Positions 36,501-51,697 of a stretch of 64,000 nucleotides of DNA are shown one piece after another. Both the position numbers and the translations under genes were made by a program. The notes under the pieces were generated by a model. It did not search any database, had not been told where the DNA came from, and worked only from the letters and a program-made list of their open reading frames with translations. Source of the DNA: Cladorhizidae sp. MBARI D1340-BT2 (lineage: Eukaryota; Porifera; Demospongiae; Poecilosclerida; Cladorhizidae); contig JAQNBH010000003.1 of the NCBI GenBank assembly GCA_028752905.1, positions 25,235,989 through 25,299,988 of the forward strand, written 5' to 3'. Numbering within the stretch: the stretch's first letter is position 1; each line of letters starts with the position of its first letter.

Positions 36501-37157
36501 GATATAAAAAATTTCTTTTTTGGGTAAAGTGTAGAAAAGTTATGAGCTTTACGGCAAAAAAGCAAGATTTTTGGGGGAAAAATGAGAAACATATAGACCA
36601 AATTAGGGCAAATATCAAGATAGAGAACACATAATGAAACCTATCATTCGAATCATATCAAGTCCATTACAGTGAAGTGTGCATAATATTATGGATGTTT
36701 GATATCAACAGAGAGCACAGGGAGAGACCTATCTTAATAGCTATATATCAAGTTTATACAGTGAAGTGTGGAGAATCTATGAAGCTAACCTGTTTAGCAT
36801 CAAGATAGAGAACACATAGAGAAACCTATCTTGTGATTCTATGTATGCAGAATATACGGATGTTTGGTATCAAGAGAGAGAACAGAGAGAGGCCTACCTT
36901 TAGAGCTATATATCAAGTCTATTCAGTGAAGTGTGGAGAATCTATGAAGCTAACATGTTTAGCTCAAGATAGAGAACACTGAGAGATACCTATCTTGCAA
37001 GTCCACTACAGTGAAGTGTGCAGAATATATGGATGTTTGGTATCAAGAGAGAGCACTTAGAGAGTCCTATCTTAATAGCTATACATCAAGTCTATTCAGT
37101 GAAGTGTGGATAATCTACGAAGCTAAACATGTTTAGCATCAAGTAAGAGTACAATTC
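33522..37157. repeat. 3636-bp higher-order repeat, copy 2 (M38-M41)
   Basis: The second copy carries acagggcgag at 33996 and gtgcataata at 35775. The latter change also appears in the next monomer (36684), where the first copy lacks it, so a short conversion or single-monomer exchange has spread it since the duplication. Confidence 0.85.
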
Positions 37158-40100
37158 ATAACTGCCCTAATTAACAAGACCAAAGTCCCAGATTTTGTCA
37201 ACTGATAGAGAAGGCCCTTATCTGCAACATGTCAACAGATTATCAATAAATGTAGTGGTTTTTCACTGGCAGGCCACCGCTTTGGCAACTGGAAAACGCC
37301 AGGAAAGATCGCAAACCTTACCACTTCAAATCACCATAACTTGCTAATACTTAGAGTACTCAAAATTTTGGCACGTACAAAAGACAGATAATTAGAAGGG
37401 CTATCCGGTGATATAAAAAATTTCTTTTTTGGGTAAAGTGTAGAAAAGTTATGAGCTTTACGGCAAAAAAGCAAGATTTTTGGGGGGAAAATGAGAAACA
37501 TATAGACCAAATTAGGGCAAATATCAAGATAGAGAACACATAATGAAACCTATCATTCGAATCATATCAAGTCCATTACAGTGAAGTGTGCAGAATATTA
37601 TGGATGTTTGATATCAACAGAGAGCACAGGGAGAGACCTATCTTAATAGCTATATATCAAGTTTATACAGTGAAGTGTGGAGAATCTATGAAGCTAACCT
37701 GTTTAGCATCAAGATAGAGAACACATAGAGAAACCTATCTTGTGATTCTATGTATGCAGAATATACGGATGTTTGGTATCAAGAGAGAGAACAGAGAGAG
37801 GCCTACCTTTAGAGCTATATATCAAGTCTATTCAGTGAAGTGTGGAGAATCTATGAAGCTAACATGTTTAGCTCAAGATAGAGAACACTGAGAGATACCT
37901 ATCTTGCAAGTCCACTACAGTGAAGTGTGCAGAATATATGGATGTTTGGTATCAAGAGAGAGCACTTAGAGAGTCCTATCTTAATAGCTATACATCAAGT
38001 CTATTCAGTGAAGTGTGGATAATCTACGAAGCTAAACATGTTTAGCATCAAGTAAGAGTACAATTCATAACTGCCCTAATTAACAAGACCAAAGTCCCAG
38101 ATTTTGTCAACTGATAGAGAAGGCCCTTATCTGCAATATGTCAACAGATTATCAATAAATGTAGTGGTTTTTCACTGGCAGGCCACCGCTTTGGCAACTG
38201 GAAAACGCCAGGAAAGATCGCAAACCTTACCACTTCAAATCACCATAACTTGCTAATACTTAGAGTAATCAAAATTTTGGCACGTACAAAAGACAGATAA
38301 TTAGAAGGGCTATCCGGTGATATAAAAAATTTCTTTTTTGGGTAAAGTGTAGAAAAGTTATGAGCTTTACGGCAAAAAAGCAAGATTTTTGGGGGGAAAA
38401 TGAGAAACATATAGACCAAATTAGGGCAAATATCAAGATAGAGAACACATAATGAAACCTATCATTCGAATCATATCAAGTCCATTACAGTGAAGTGTGC
38501 AGAATATTATGGATGTTTGATATCAACAGAGAGCACAGGGAGAGACCTATCTTAATAGCTATATATCAAGTTTATACAGTGAAGTGTGGAGAATCTATGA
38601 AGCTAACCTGTTTAGCATCAAGATAGAGAACACATAGAGAAACCTATCTTGTGATTCTATGTATGCAGAATATACGGATGTTTGGTATCAAGAGAGAGAA
38701 CTGAGAGAGGCCTACCTTTAGAGCTATATATCAAGTCTATTCAGTGAAGTGTGGAGAATCTATGAAGCTAACATGTTTAGCTCAAGATAGAGAACACTGA
38801 GAGATACCTATCTTGCAAGTCCACTACAGTGAAGTGTGCAGAATATATGGATGTTTGGTATCAAGAGAGAGCACTTAGAGAGTCCTATCTTAATAGCTAT
38901 ACATCAAGTCTATTCAGTGAAGTGTGGATAATCTACGAAGCTAAACATGTTTAGCATCAAGTAAGAGTACAATTCATAACTGCCCTAATTAACAAGACCA
39001 AAGTCCCAGATTTTGTCAACTGATAGAGAAGGCCCTTATCTGCAACATGTCAACAGATTATCAATAAATGTAGTGGTTTTTCACTGGCAGGCCACCGCTT
39101 TGGCAACTGGAAAACGCCAGGAAAGATCGCAAACCTTACCACTTCAAATCACCATAACTTGCTAATACTTAGAGTAATCAAAATTTTGGCACGTACAAAA
39201 GACAGATAATTAGAAGGGCTATCCGGTGATATAAAAAATTTCTTTTTTGGGTAAAGTGTAGAAAAGTTATGAGCTTTACGGCAAAAAAGCAAGATTTTTG
39301 GGGGGAAAATGAGAAACATATAGACCAAATTAGGGCAAATATCAAGATAGAGAACACATAATGAAACCTATCATTCGAATCATATCAAGTCCATTACAGT
39401 GAAGTGTGCAGAATATTATGGATGTTTGATATCAACAGAGAGCACAGGGAGAGACCTATCTTAATAGCTATATATCAAGTTTATACAGTGAAGTGTGGAG
39501 AATCTATGAAGCTAACCTGTTTAGCATCAAGATAGAGAACACATAGAGAAACCTATCTTGTGATTCTATGTATGCAGAATATACGGATGTTTGGTATCAA
39601 GAGAGAGAACAGAGAGAGGCCTACCTTTAGAGCTATATATCAAGTCTATTCAGTGAAGTGTGGAGAATCTATGAAGCTAACATGTTTAGCTCAAGATAGA
39701 GAACACTGAGAGATACCTATCTTGCAAGTCCACTACAGTGAAGTGTGCAGAATATATGGATGTTTGGTATCAAGAGAGAGCACTTAGAGAGTCCTATCTT
39801 AATAGCTATACATCAAGTCTATTCAGTGAAGTGTGGATAATCTACGAAGCTAAACATGTTTAGCATCAAGTAAGAGTACAATTCATAACTGCCCTAATTA
39901 ACAAGACCAAAGTCCCAGATTTTGTCAACTGATAGAGAAGGCCCTTATCTGCAACATGTCAACAGATTATCAATAAATGTAGTGGTTTTTCACTGGCAGG
40001 CCACCGCTTTGGCAACTGGAAAACGCCAGGAAAGATCGCAAACCTTACCACTTCAAATCACCATAACTTGCTAATACTTAGAGTAATCAAAATTTTGGCA

Positions 40101-41702
40101 CGTACAAAAGACAGATAATTAGAAGGGCTATCCGGTGATATAAAAAATTTCTTTTTTGGGTAAAGTGTAGAAAAGTTATGAGCTTTACGGCAAAAAAGCA
40201 AGATTTTTGGGGGGAAAATGAGAAACATATAGACCAAATTAGGGCAAATATCAAGATAGAGAACACATAATGAAACCTATCATTCGAATCATATCAAGTC
40301 CATTACAGTGAAGTGTGCAGAATATTATGGATGTTTGATATCAACAGAGAGCACAGGGAGAGACCTATCTTAATAGCTATATATCAAGTTTATACAGTGA
40401 AGTGTGGAGAATCTATGAAGCTAACCTGTTTAGCATCAAGATAGAGAACACATAGAGAAACCTATCTTGTGATTCTATGTATGCAGAATATACGGATGTT
40501 TGGTATCAAGAGAGAGAACAGAGAGAGGCCTACCTTTAGAGCTATATATCAAGTCTATTCAGTGAAGTGTGGAGAATCTATGAAGCTAACATGTTTAGCT
40601 CAAGATAGAGAACACTGAGAGATACCTATCTTGCAAGTCCACTACAGTGAAGTGTGCAGAATATATGGATGTTTGGTATCAAGAGAGAGCACTTAGAGAG
40701 TCCTATCTTAATAGCTATACATCAAGTCTATTCAGTGAAGTGTGGATAATCTACGAAGCTAAACATGTTTAGCATCAAGTAAGAGTACAATTCATAACTG
40801 CCCTAATTAACAAGACCAAAGTCCCAGATTTTGTCAACTGATAGAGAAGGCCCTTATCTGCAACATGTCAACAGATTATCAATAAATGTAGTGGTTTTTC
40901 ACTGGCAGGCCACCGCTTTGGCAACTGGAAAACGCCAGGAAAGATCGCAAACCTTACCACTTCAAATCACCATAACTTGCTAATACTTAGAGTACTCAAA
41001 ATTTTGGCACGTACAAAAGACAGATAATTAGAAGGGCTATCCGGTGATATAAATAATTTCTTTTTTGGGTAAAGTGTAGAAAAGTTATGAGCTTTACGGC
41101 AAAAAAGCAAGATTTTTGGGGGGAAAATGAGAAACATATAGACCAAATTAGGGCAAATATCAAGATAGAGAACACATAATGAAACCTATCATTCGAATCA
41201 TATCAAGTCCATTACAGTGAAGTGTGCAGAATATTATGGATGTTTGATATCAACAGAGAGCACAGGGAGAGACCTATCTTAATAGCTATATATCAAGTTT
41301 ATACAGTGAAGTGTGGAGAATCTATGAAGCTAACCTGTTTAGCATCAAGATAGAGAACACATAGAGAAACCTATCTTGTGATTCTATGTATGCAGAATAT
41401 ACGGATGTTTGGTATCAAGAGAGAGAACAGAGAGAGGCCTACCTTTAGAGCTATATATCAAGTCTATTCAGTGAAGTGTGGAGAATCTATGAAGCTAACA
41501 TGTTTAGCTCAAGATAGAGAACACTGAGAGATACCTATCTTGCAAGTCCACTACAGTGAAGTGTGCAGAATATATGGATGTTTGGTATCAAGAGAGAGCA
41601 CTTAGAGAGTCCTATCTTAATAGCTATACATCAAGTCTATTCAGTGAAGTGTGGATAATCTACGAAGCTAAACATGTTTAGCATCAAGTAAGAGTACAAT
41701 TC
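37158..41702. repeat. Monomers M42-M46, near-uniform block
   Basis: Five 909-bp units with very few private changes (for example gcaatatgtc near 38137 and gaactgagag near 38699). M43, M44 and M45 all have aatc at site 202 and are almost indistinguishable. M46 returns to actc with ataaataattt. Confidence 0.92.
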
Positions 41703-44700
41703 ATAACTGCCCTAATTAACAAGACCAAAGTCCCAGATTTTGTCAACTGATAGAGAAGGCCCTTATCTGCAACATGTCAACAGATTATCAATAAATGTAG
41801 TGGTTTTTCACTGGCAGGCCACCGCTTTGGCAACTGGAAAACGCCAGGAAAGATCGCAAACCTTACCACTTCAAATCACCATAACTTGCTAATACTTAGA
41901 GTACTCAAAATTTTGGCACGTACAAAAGACAGATAATTAGAAGGGCTATCCGGTGATATAAAAATTTCTTTTTTGGGTAAAGTGTAGAAAAGTTATGAGC
42001 TTTACGGCAAAAAAGCAAGATTTTTGGGGGGAAAATGAGAAACATATAGACCAAATTAGGGCAAATATCAAGATAGAGAACACATAATGAAACCTATCAT
42101 TCGAATCATATCAAGTCCATTACAGTGAAGTGTGCAGAATATTATGGATATTTGATATCAACAGAGAGCACAGGGAGAGACCTATCTTAATAGCTATATA
42201 TCAAGTTTATACAGTGAAGTGTGGAGAATCTATGAAGCTAACCTGTTTAGCATCAAGATAGAGAACACATAGAGAAACCTATCTTGTGATTCTATGTATG
42301 CAGAATATACGGATGTTTGGTATCAAGAGAGAGAACAGAGAGAGGCCTACCTTTAGACCTATATATCAAGTCTATTCAGTGAAGTGTGGAGAATCTATGA
42401 AGCTAACATGTTTAGCTCAAGATAGAGAACACTGAGAGATACCTATCTTGCAAGTCCACTACAGTGAAGTGTGTAGAATATATGGATGTTTGGTATCAAG
42501 AGAGAGCACTTAGAGAGTCCTATCTTAATAGCTATACATCAAGTCTATTCAGTGAAGTGTGGATAATCTACGAAGCTAAACATGTTTAGCATCAAGTAAG
42601 AGTACAATTCATAACTGCCCTAATTAACAAGACCAAAGTCCCAGATTTTGTCAACTGATAGAGAAGGCCCTTATCTGCAACATGTCAACAGATTATCAAT
42701 AAATGTAGTGGTTTTTCACTGGCAGGCCACCGCTTTGGCAACTGGAAAACGCCAGGAAAGATCGCAAACCTTACCACTTCAAATCACCATAACTTGCTAA
42801 TACTTAGAGTACTCAAAATTTTGGCACGTACAAAAGACAGATAATTAGAAGGGCTATCCGGTGATATAAAAATTTCTTTTTTGGGTAAAGTGTAGAAAAG
42901 TTATGAGCTTTACGGCAAAAAAGCAAGATTTTTTGGGGGGGAAATGAGAAACATATAGACCAAATTAGGGCAAATATCAAGATAGAGAACACATAATGAA
43001 ACCTATCATTCGAATCATATCAAGTCCATTACAGTGAAGTGTGCAGAATATTATGGATGTTTGATATCAACAGAGAGCACAGGGAGAGACCTATCTTAAT
43101 AGCTATATATCAAGTTTATACAGTGAAGTGTGGAGAATCTATGAAGCTAACCTGTTTAGCATCAAGATAGAGAACACATAGAGAAACCTATCTTGTGATT
43201 CTATGTATGCAGAATATACGGATGTTTGGTATCAAGAGAGAGAACAGAGAGAGGCCTACCTTTAGAGCTATATATCAAGTCTATTCAGTGAAGTGTGGAG
43301 AATCTATGAAGCTAACATGTTTAGCTCAAGATAGAGAACACTGAGAGATACCTATCTTGCAAGTCCACTACAGTGAAGTGTGCAGAATATATGGATGTTT
43401 GGTATCAAGAGAGAGCACTTAGAGAGTCCTATCTTAATAGCTATACATCAAGTCTATTCAGTGAAGTGTGGATAATCTACGAAGCTAAACATGTTTAGCA
43501 TCAAGTAAGAGTACAATTCATAACTGCCCTAATTAACAAGACCAAAGTCCCAGATTTTGTCAACTGATAGAGAAGGCCCTTATCTGCAACATGTCAACAG
43601 ATTATCAATAAATGTAGTGGTTTTTCACTGGCAGGCCACCGCTTTGGCAACTGGAAAACGCCAGGAAAGATCGCAAACCTTACCACTTCAAATCACCATA
43701 ACTTGCTAATACTTAGAGTAATCAAAATTTTGGCACGTACAAAAGACAGATAATTAGAAGGGCTATCCGGTGATATAAAAAATTTCTTTTTTCGGTAAAG
43801 TGTAGAAAAGTTATGAGCTTTACGGCAAAAAAGCAAGATTTTCGGGGGGAAAATGAGAAACATATAGACCAAATTAGGGCAAATATCAAGATAGAGAACA
43901 CATAATGAAACCTATCATTCGAATCATATCAAGTCCATTACAGTGAAGTGTGCAGAATATTATGGATGTTTGATATCAACAGAGAGCACAGGGAGAGACC
44001 TATCTTAATAGCTATATATCAAGTTTATACAGTGAAGTGTGGAGAATCTATGAAGCTAACCTGTTTAGCATCAAGATAGAGAACACATAGAGAAACCTAT
44101 CTTGTGATTCTATGTATGCAGAATATACGGATGTTTGGTATCAAGAGAGAGAACAGAGAGAGGCCTACCTTTAGAGCTATATATCAAGTCTATTCAGTGA
44201 AGTGTGGAGAATCTATGAAGCTAACATGTTTAGCTCAAGATAGAGAACACTGAGAGATACCTATCTTGCAAGTCCACTACAGTGAAGTGTGCAGAATATA
44301 TGGATGTTTGGTATCAAGAGAGAGCACTTAGAGAGTCCTATCTTAATAGCTATACATCAAGTCTATTCAGTGAAGTGTGGATAATCTACGAAGCTAAACA
44401 TGTTTAGCATCAAGTAAGAGTACAATTCATAACTGCCCTAATTAACAAGACCAAAGTCCCAGATTTTGTCAACTGATAGAGAAGGCCCTTATCGGCAACA
44501 TGTCAACAGATTATCAATAAATGTAGTGGTTTTTCACTGGCAGGCCACCGCTTTGGCAACTGGAAAACGCCAGGAAAGATCGCAAACCTTACCACTTCAA
44601 ATCACCATAACTTGCTAATACTTAGAGTAATCAAAATTTTGGCACGTACAAAAGACAGATAATTAGAAGGGCTCTCCGGTGATATAAAAAATTTCTTTTT

Positions 44701-45337
44701 TGGGTAAAGTGTAGAAAAGTTATGAGCTTTACGGCAAAAAAGCAAGATTTTTGGGGGGGAAATGAGAAACATATAGACCAAATTAGGGCAAATATCAAGA
44801 TAGAGAACACATAATGAAACCTATCATTCGAATCATATCAAGTCCATTACAGTGAAGTGTGCAGAATATTATGGATGTTTGATATCAACAGAGAGCACAG
44901 GGAGAGACCTATCTTAATAGCTATATATCAAGTTTATACAGTGAAGTGTGGAGAATCTATGAAGCTAACCTGTTTAGCATCAAGATAGAGAACACATAGA
45001 GAAACCTATCTTGTGATTCTATGTATGCAGAATATACGGATGTTTGGTATCAAGAGAGAGAACAGAGAGAGGCCTACCTTTAGAGCTATATATCAAGTCT
45101 ATTCAGTGAAGTGTGGAGAATCTATGAAGCTAACATGTTTAGCTCAAGATAGAGAACACTGAGAGATACCTATCTTGCAAGTCCACTACAGTGAAGTGTG
45201 CAGAATATATGGATGTTTGGTATCAAGAGAGAGCACTTAGAGAGTCCTATCTTAATAGCTATACATCAAGTCTATTCAGTGAAGTGTGGATAATCTACGA
45301 AGCTAAACATGTTTAGCATCAAGTAAGAGTACAATTC
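41703..45337. repeat. Four-monomer block, copy 1 (M47-M50)
   Basis: Private markers in order are ggatatttgat (42146), tttagacctatat (about 42355), gtgtgtagaat (about 42471), gattttttggggggg in M48 (about 42929), ttcggtaaag with gattttcgggg in M49, and atcggcaac with ctctccgg in M50 (44491). The same ordered set returns 4544 bp downstream. Confidence 0.93.
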
Positions 45338-46246
45338 ATAACTGCCCTAATTAACAAGACCAAAGTCCCAGATTTTGTCAACTGATAGAGAAGGCCCTTA
45401 TCTGCAACATGTCAACAGATTATCAATAAATGTAGTGGTTTTTCACTGGCAGGCCACCGCTTTGGCAACTGGAAAACGCCAGGAAAGATCGCAAACCTTA
45501 CCACTTCAAATCACCATAACTTGCTAATACTTAGAGTAATCAAAATTTTGGCACGTACAAAAGACAGATAATTAGAAGGGCTATCCGGTGATATAAAAAA
45601 TTTCTTTTTTGGGTAAAGTGTAGAAAAGTTATGAGCTTTACGGCAAAAAAGCAAGATTTTTGGGGGGAAAATGAGAAACATATAGACCAAATTAGGGCAA
45701 ATATCAAGATAGAGAACACATAATGAAACCTATCATTCGAATCATATCAAGTCCATTACAGTGAAGTGTGCAGAATATTATGGATGTTTGATATCAACAG
45801 AGAGCACAGGGAGAGACCTATCTTAATAGCTATATATCAAGTTTATACAGTGAAGTGTGGAGAATCTATGAAGCTAACCTGTTTAGCATCAAGATAGAGA
45901 ACACATAGAGAAACCTATCTTGTGATTCTATGTATGCAGAATATACGGATGTTTGGTATCAAGAGAGAGAACAGAGAGAGGCCTACCTTTAGAGCTATAT
46001 ATCAAGTCTATTCAGTGAAGTGTGGAGAATCTATGAAGCTAACATGTTTAGCTCAAGATAGAGAACACTGAGAGATACCTATCTTGCAAGTCCACTACAG
46101 TGAAGTGTGCAGAATATATGGATGTTTGGTATCAAGAGAGAGCACTTAGAGAGTCCTATCTTAATAGCTATACATCAAGTCTATTCAGTGAAGTGTGGAT
46201 AATCTACGAAGCTAAACATGTTTAGCATCAAGTAAGAGTACAATTC
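45338..46246. repeat. Single spacer monomer M51
   Basis: An ordinary 909-bp monomer (aatc, aaaaaatttc, G6A4) between the two copies of the four-monomer block. It has none of the block's private markers and differs from the monomers that follow the second copy. Confidence 0.9.
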
Positions 46247-49200
46247 ATAACTGCCCTAATTAACAAGACCAAAGTCCCAGATTTTGTCAACTGATAGAGA
46301 AGGCCCTTATCTGCAACATGTCAACAGATTATCAATAAATGTAGTGGTTTTTCACTGGCAGGCCACCGCTTTGGCAACTGGAAAACGCCAGGAAAGATCG
46401 CAAACCTTACCACTTCAAATCACCATAACTTGCTAATACTTAGAGTACTCAAAATTTTGGCACGTACAAAAGACAGATAATTAGAAGGGCTATCCGGTGA
46501 TATAAAAATTTCTTTTTTGGGTAAAGTGTAGAAAAGTTATGAGCTTTACGGCAAAAAAGCAAGATTTTTGGGGGGAAAATGAGAAACATATAGACCAAAT
46601 TAGGGCAAATATCAAGATAGAGAACACATAATGAAACCTATCATTCGAATCATATCAAGTCCATTACAGTGAAGTGTGCAGAATATTATGGATATTTGAT
46701 ATCAACAGAGAGCACAGGGAGAGACCTATCTTAATAGCTATATATCAAGTTTATACAGTGAAGTGTGGAGAATCTATGAAGCTAACCTGTTTAGCATCAA
46801 GATAGAGAACACATAGAGAAACCTATCTTGTGATTCTATGTATGCAGAATATACGGATGTTTGGTATCAAGAGAGAGAACAGAGAGAGGCCTACCTTTAG
46901 ACCTATATATCAAGTCTATTCAGTGAAGTGTGGAGAATCTATGAAGCTAACATGTTTAGCTCAAGATAGAGAACACTGAGAGATACCTATCTTGCAAGTC
47001 CACTACAGTGAAGTGTGTAGAATATATGGATGTTTGGTATCAAGAGAGAGCACTTAGAGAGTCCTATCTTAATAGCTATACATCAAGTCTATTCAGTGAA
47101 GTGTGGATAATCTACGAAGCTAAACATGTTTAGCATCAAGTAAGAGTACAATTCATAACTGCCCTAATTAACAAGACCAAAGTCCCAGATTTTGTCAACT
47201 GATAGAGAAGGCCCTTATCTGCAACATGTCAACAGATTATCAATAAATGTAGTGGTTTTTCACTGGCAGGCCACCGCTTTGGCAACTGGAAAACGCCAGG
47301 AAAGATCGCAAACCTTACCACTTCAAATCACCATAACTTGCTAATACTTAGAGTACTCAAAATTTTGGCACGTACAAAAGACAGATAATTAGAAGGGCTA
47401 TCCGGTGATATAAAAATTTCTTTTTTGGGTAAAGTGTAGAAAAGTTATGAGCTTTACGGCAAAAAAGCAAGATTTTTTGGGGGGGAAATGAGAAACATAT
47501 AGACCAAATTAGGGCAAATATCAAGATAGAGAACACATAATGAAACCTATCATTCGAATCATATCAAGTCCATTACAGTGAAGTGTGCAGAATATTATGG
47601 ATGTTTGATATCAACAGAGAGCACAGGGAGAGACCTATCTTAATAGCTATATATCAAGTTTATACAGTGAAGTGTGGAGAATCTATGAAGCTAACCTGTT
47701 TAGCATCAAGATAGAGAACACATAGAGAAACCTATCTTGTGATTCTATGTATGCAGAATATACGGATGTTTGGTATCAAGAGAGAGAACAGAGAGAGGCC
47801 TACCTTTAGAGCTATATATCAAGTCTATTCAGTGAAGTGTGGAGAATCTATGAAGCTAACATGTTTAGCTCAAGATAGAGAACACTGAGAGATACCTATC
47901 TTGCAAGTCCACTACAGTGAAGTGTGCAGAATATATGGATGTTTGGTATCAAGAGAGAGCACTTAGAGAGTCCTATCTTAATAGCTATACATCAAGTCTA
48001 TTCAGTGAAGTGTGGATAATCTACGAAGCTAAACATGTTTAGCATCAAGTAAGAGTACAATTCATAACTGCCCTAATTAACAAGACCAAAGTCCCAGATT
48101 TTGTCAACTGATAGAGAAGGCCCTTATCTGCAACATGTCAACAGATTATCAATAAATGTAGTGGTTTTTCACTGGCAGGCCACCGCTTTGGCAACTGGAA
48201 AACGCCAGGAAAGATCGCAAACCTTACCACTTCAAATCACCATAACTTGCTAATACTTAGAGTAATCAAAATTTTGGCACGTACAAAAGACAGATAATTA
48301 GAAGGGCTATCCGGTGATATAAAAAATTTCTTTTTTCGGTAAAGTGTAGAAAAGTTATGAGCTTTACGGCAAAAAAGCAAGATTTTCGGGGGGAAAATGA
48401 GAAACATATAGACCAAATTAGGGCAAATATCAAGATAGAGAACACATAATGAAACCTATCATTCGAATCATATCAAGTCCATTACAGTGAAGTGTGCAGA
48501 ATATTATGGATGTTTGATATCAACAGAGAGCACAGGGAGAGACCTATCTTAATAGCTATATATCAAGTTTATACAGTGAAGTGTGGAGAATCTATGAAGC
48601 TAACCTGTTTAGCATCAAGATAGAGAACACATAGAGAAACCTATCTTGTGATTCTATGTATGCAGAATATACGGATGTTTGGTATCAAGAGAGAGAACAG
48701 AGAGAGGCCTACCTTTAGAGCTATATATCAAGTCTATTCAGTGAAGTGTGGAGAATCTATGAAGCTAACATGTTTAGCTCAAGATAGAGAACACTGAGAG
48801 ATACCTATCTTGCAAGTCCACTACAGTGAAGTGTGCAGAATATATGGATGTTTGGTATCAAGAGAGAGCACTTAGAGAGTCCTATCTTAATAGCTATACA
48901 TCAAGTCTATTCAGTGAAGTGTGGATAATCTACGAAGCTAAACATGTTTAGCATCAAGTAAGAGTACAATTCATAACTGCCCTAATTAACAAGACCAAAG
49001 TCCCAGATTTTGTCAACTGATAGAGAAGGCCCTTATCGGCAACATGTCAACAGATTATCAATAAATGTAGTGGTTTTTCACTGGCAGGCCACCGCTTTGG
49101 CAACTGGAAAACGCCAGGAAAGATCGCAAACCTTACCACTTCAAATCACCATAACTTGCTAATACTTAGAGTAATCAAAATTTTGGCACGTACAAAAGAC

Positions 49201-49881
49201 AGATAATTAGAAGGGCTCTCCGGTGATATAAAAAATTTCTTTTTTGGGTAAAGTGTAGAAAAGTTATGAGCTTTACGGCAAAAAAGCAAGATTTTTGGGG
49301 GGGAAATGAGAAACATATAGACCAAATTAGGGCAAATATCAAGATAGAGAACACATAATGAAACCTATCATTCGAATCATATCAAGTCCATTACAGTGAA
49401 GTGTGCAGAATATTATGGATGTTTGATATCAACAGAGAGCACAGGGAGAGACCTATCTTAATAGCTATATATCAAGTTTATACAGTGAAGTGTGGAGAAT
49501 CTATGAAGCTAACCTGTTTAGCATCAAGATAGAGAACACATAGAGAAACCTATCTTGTGATTCTATGTATGCAGAATATACGGATGTTTGGTATCAAGAG
49601 AGAGAACAGAGAGAGGCCTACCTTTAGAGCTATATATCAAGTCTATTCAGTGAAGTGTGGAGAATCTATGAAGCTAACATGTTTAGCTCAAGATAGAGAA
49701 CACTGAGAGATACCTATCTTGCAAGTCCACTACAGTGAAGTGTGCAGAATATATGGATGTTTGGTATCAAGAGAGAGCACTTAGAGAGTCCTATCTTAAT
49801 AGCTATACATCAAGTCTATTCAGTGAAGTGTGGATAATCTACGAAGCTAAACATGTTTAGCATCAAGTAAGAGTACAATTC
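46247..49881. repeat. Four-monomer block, copy 2 (M52-M55)
   Basis: All four unit starts lie exactly 4544 bp after those of copy 1, and all the private markers are present in the same order (ggatatttgat at 46690, atcggcaac at 49035). I saw no difference between the two copies by eye, which implies a very recent event or an assembly duplication. Confidence 0.92.
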
Positions 49882-51697
49882 ATAACTGCCCTAATTAACA
49901 AGACCAAAGTCCCAGATTTTGTCAACTGATAGAGAAGGCCCTTATCTGCAACATGTCAACAGATTATCAATAAATGTAGTGGTTTTTCACTGGCAGGCCA
50001 CCGCTTTGGCAACTGGAAAACGCCAGGAAAGATCGCAAACCTTACCACTTCAAATCACCATAACTTGCTAATACTTAGAGTACTCAAAATTTTGGCACGT
50101 ACAAAAGACAGATAATTAGAAGGGCTATCCGGTGATATAAAAAATTTCTTTTTTCGGTAAAGTGTAGAAAAGTTATGAGCTTTACGGCAAAAAAGCAAGA
50201 TTTTTGGGGGGGAAATGAGAAACATATAGACCAAATTAGGGCAAATATCAAGATAGAGAACACATAATGAAACCTATCATTCGAATCATATCAAGTCCAT
50301 TACAGTGAAGTGTGCAGAATATTATGGATGTTTGATATCAACAGAGAGCACAGGGAGAGACCTATCTTAATAGCTATATATCAAGTTTATACAGTGAAGT
50401 GTGGAGAATCTATGAAGCTAACCTGTTTAGCATCAAGATAGAGAACACATAGAGAAACCTATCTTGTGATTCCATGTATGCAGAATATACGGATGTTTGG
50501 TATCAAGAGAGAGAACAGAGAGAGGCCTACCTTTAGAGCTATATATCAAGTCTATTCAGTGAAGTGTGGAGAATCTATGAAGCTAACATGTTTAGCTCAA
50601 GATAGAGAACACTGAGAGATACCTATCTTGCAAGTCCACTACAGTGAAGTGTGCAGAATATATGGATGTTTGGTATCAAGAGAGAGCACTTAGAGAGTCC
50701 TATCTTAATAGCTATACATCAAGTCTATTCAGTGAAGTGTGGATAATCTACGAAGCTAAACATGTTTAGCATCAAGTAAGAGTACAATTCATAACTGCCC
50801 TAATTAACAAGACCAAAGTCCCAGATTTTGTCAACTGATAGAGAAGGCCCTTATCTGCAACATGTCAACAGATTATCAATAAATGTAGTGGTTTTTCACT
50901 GGCAGGCCACCGCTTTGGCAACTGGAAAACGCCAGGAAAGATCGCAAACCTTACCACTTCAAATCACCATAACTTGCTAATACTTAGAGTAATCAAAATT
51001 TTGGCACGTACAAAAGACAGATAATTAGAAGGGCTATCCGGTGATATAAAAATTTCTTTTTTGGGTAAAGTGTAGAAAAGTTATGAGCTTTACGGCAAAA
51101 AAGCAAGATTTTTGGGGGGGAAATGAGAAACATATAGACCAAATTAGGGCAAATATCAAGATAGAGAACACATAATGAAACCTATCATTCGAATCATATC
51201 AAGTCCATTACAGTGAAGTGTGCAGAATATTATGGATGTTTGATATCAACAGAGAGCACAGGGAGAGACCTATCTTAATAGCTATATATCAAGTTTATAC
51301 AGTGAAGTGTGGAGAATCTATGAAGCTAACCTGTTTAGCATCAAGATAGAGAACACATAGAGAAACCTATCTTGTGATTCTATGTATGCAGAATATACGG
51401 ATGTTTGGTATCAAGAGAGAGAACAGAGAGAGGCCTACCTTTAGAGCTATATATCAAGTCTATTCAGTGAAGTGTGGAGAATCTATGAAGCTAACATGTT
51501 TAGCTCAAGATAGAGAACACTGAGAGATACCTATCTTGCAAGTCCACTACAGTGAAGTGTGCAGAATATATGGATGTTTGGTATCAAGAGAGAGCACTTA
51601 GAGAGTCCTATCTTAATAGCTATACATCAAGTCTATTCAGTGAAGTGTGGATAATCTACGAAGCTAACATGTTTAGCATCAAGTAAGAGTACAATTC
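49882..51697. repeat. Monomers M56-M57
   Basis: M56 has actc with ttcggtaaag and a G7 run; M57 is 907 bp, with a one-base loss in the A run and another in gaagctaacatg, which breaks the 16-bp palindrome. M57 is the first unit with the shortened palindrome common in the rest of the window. Confidence 0.9.
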
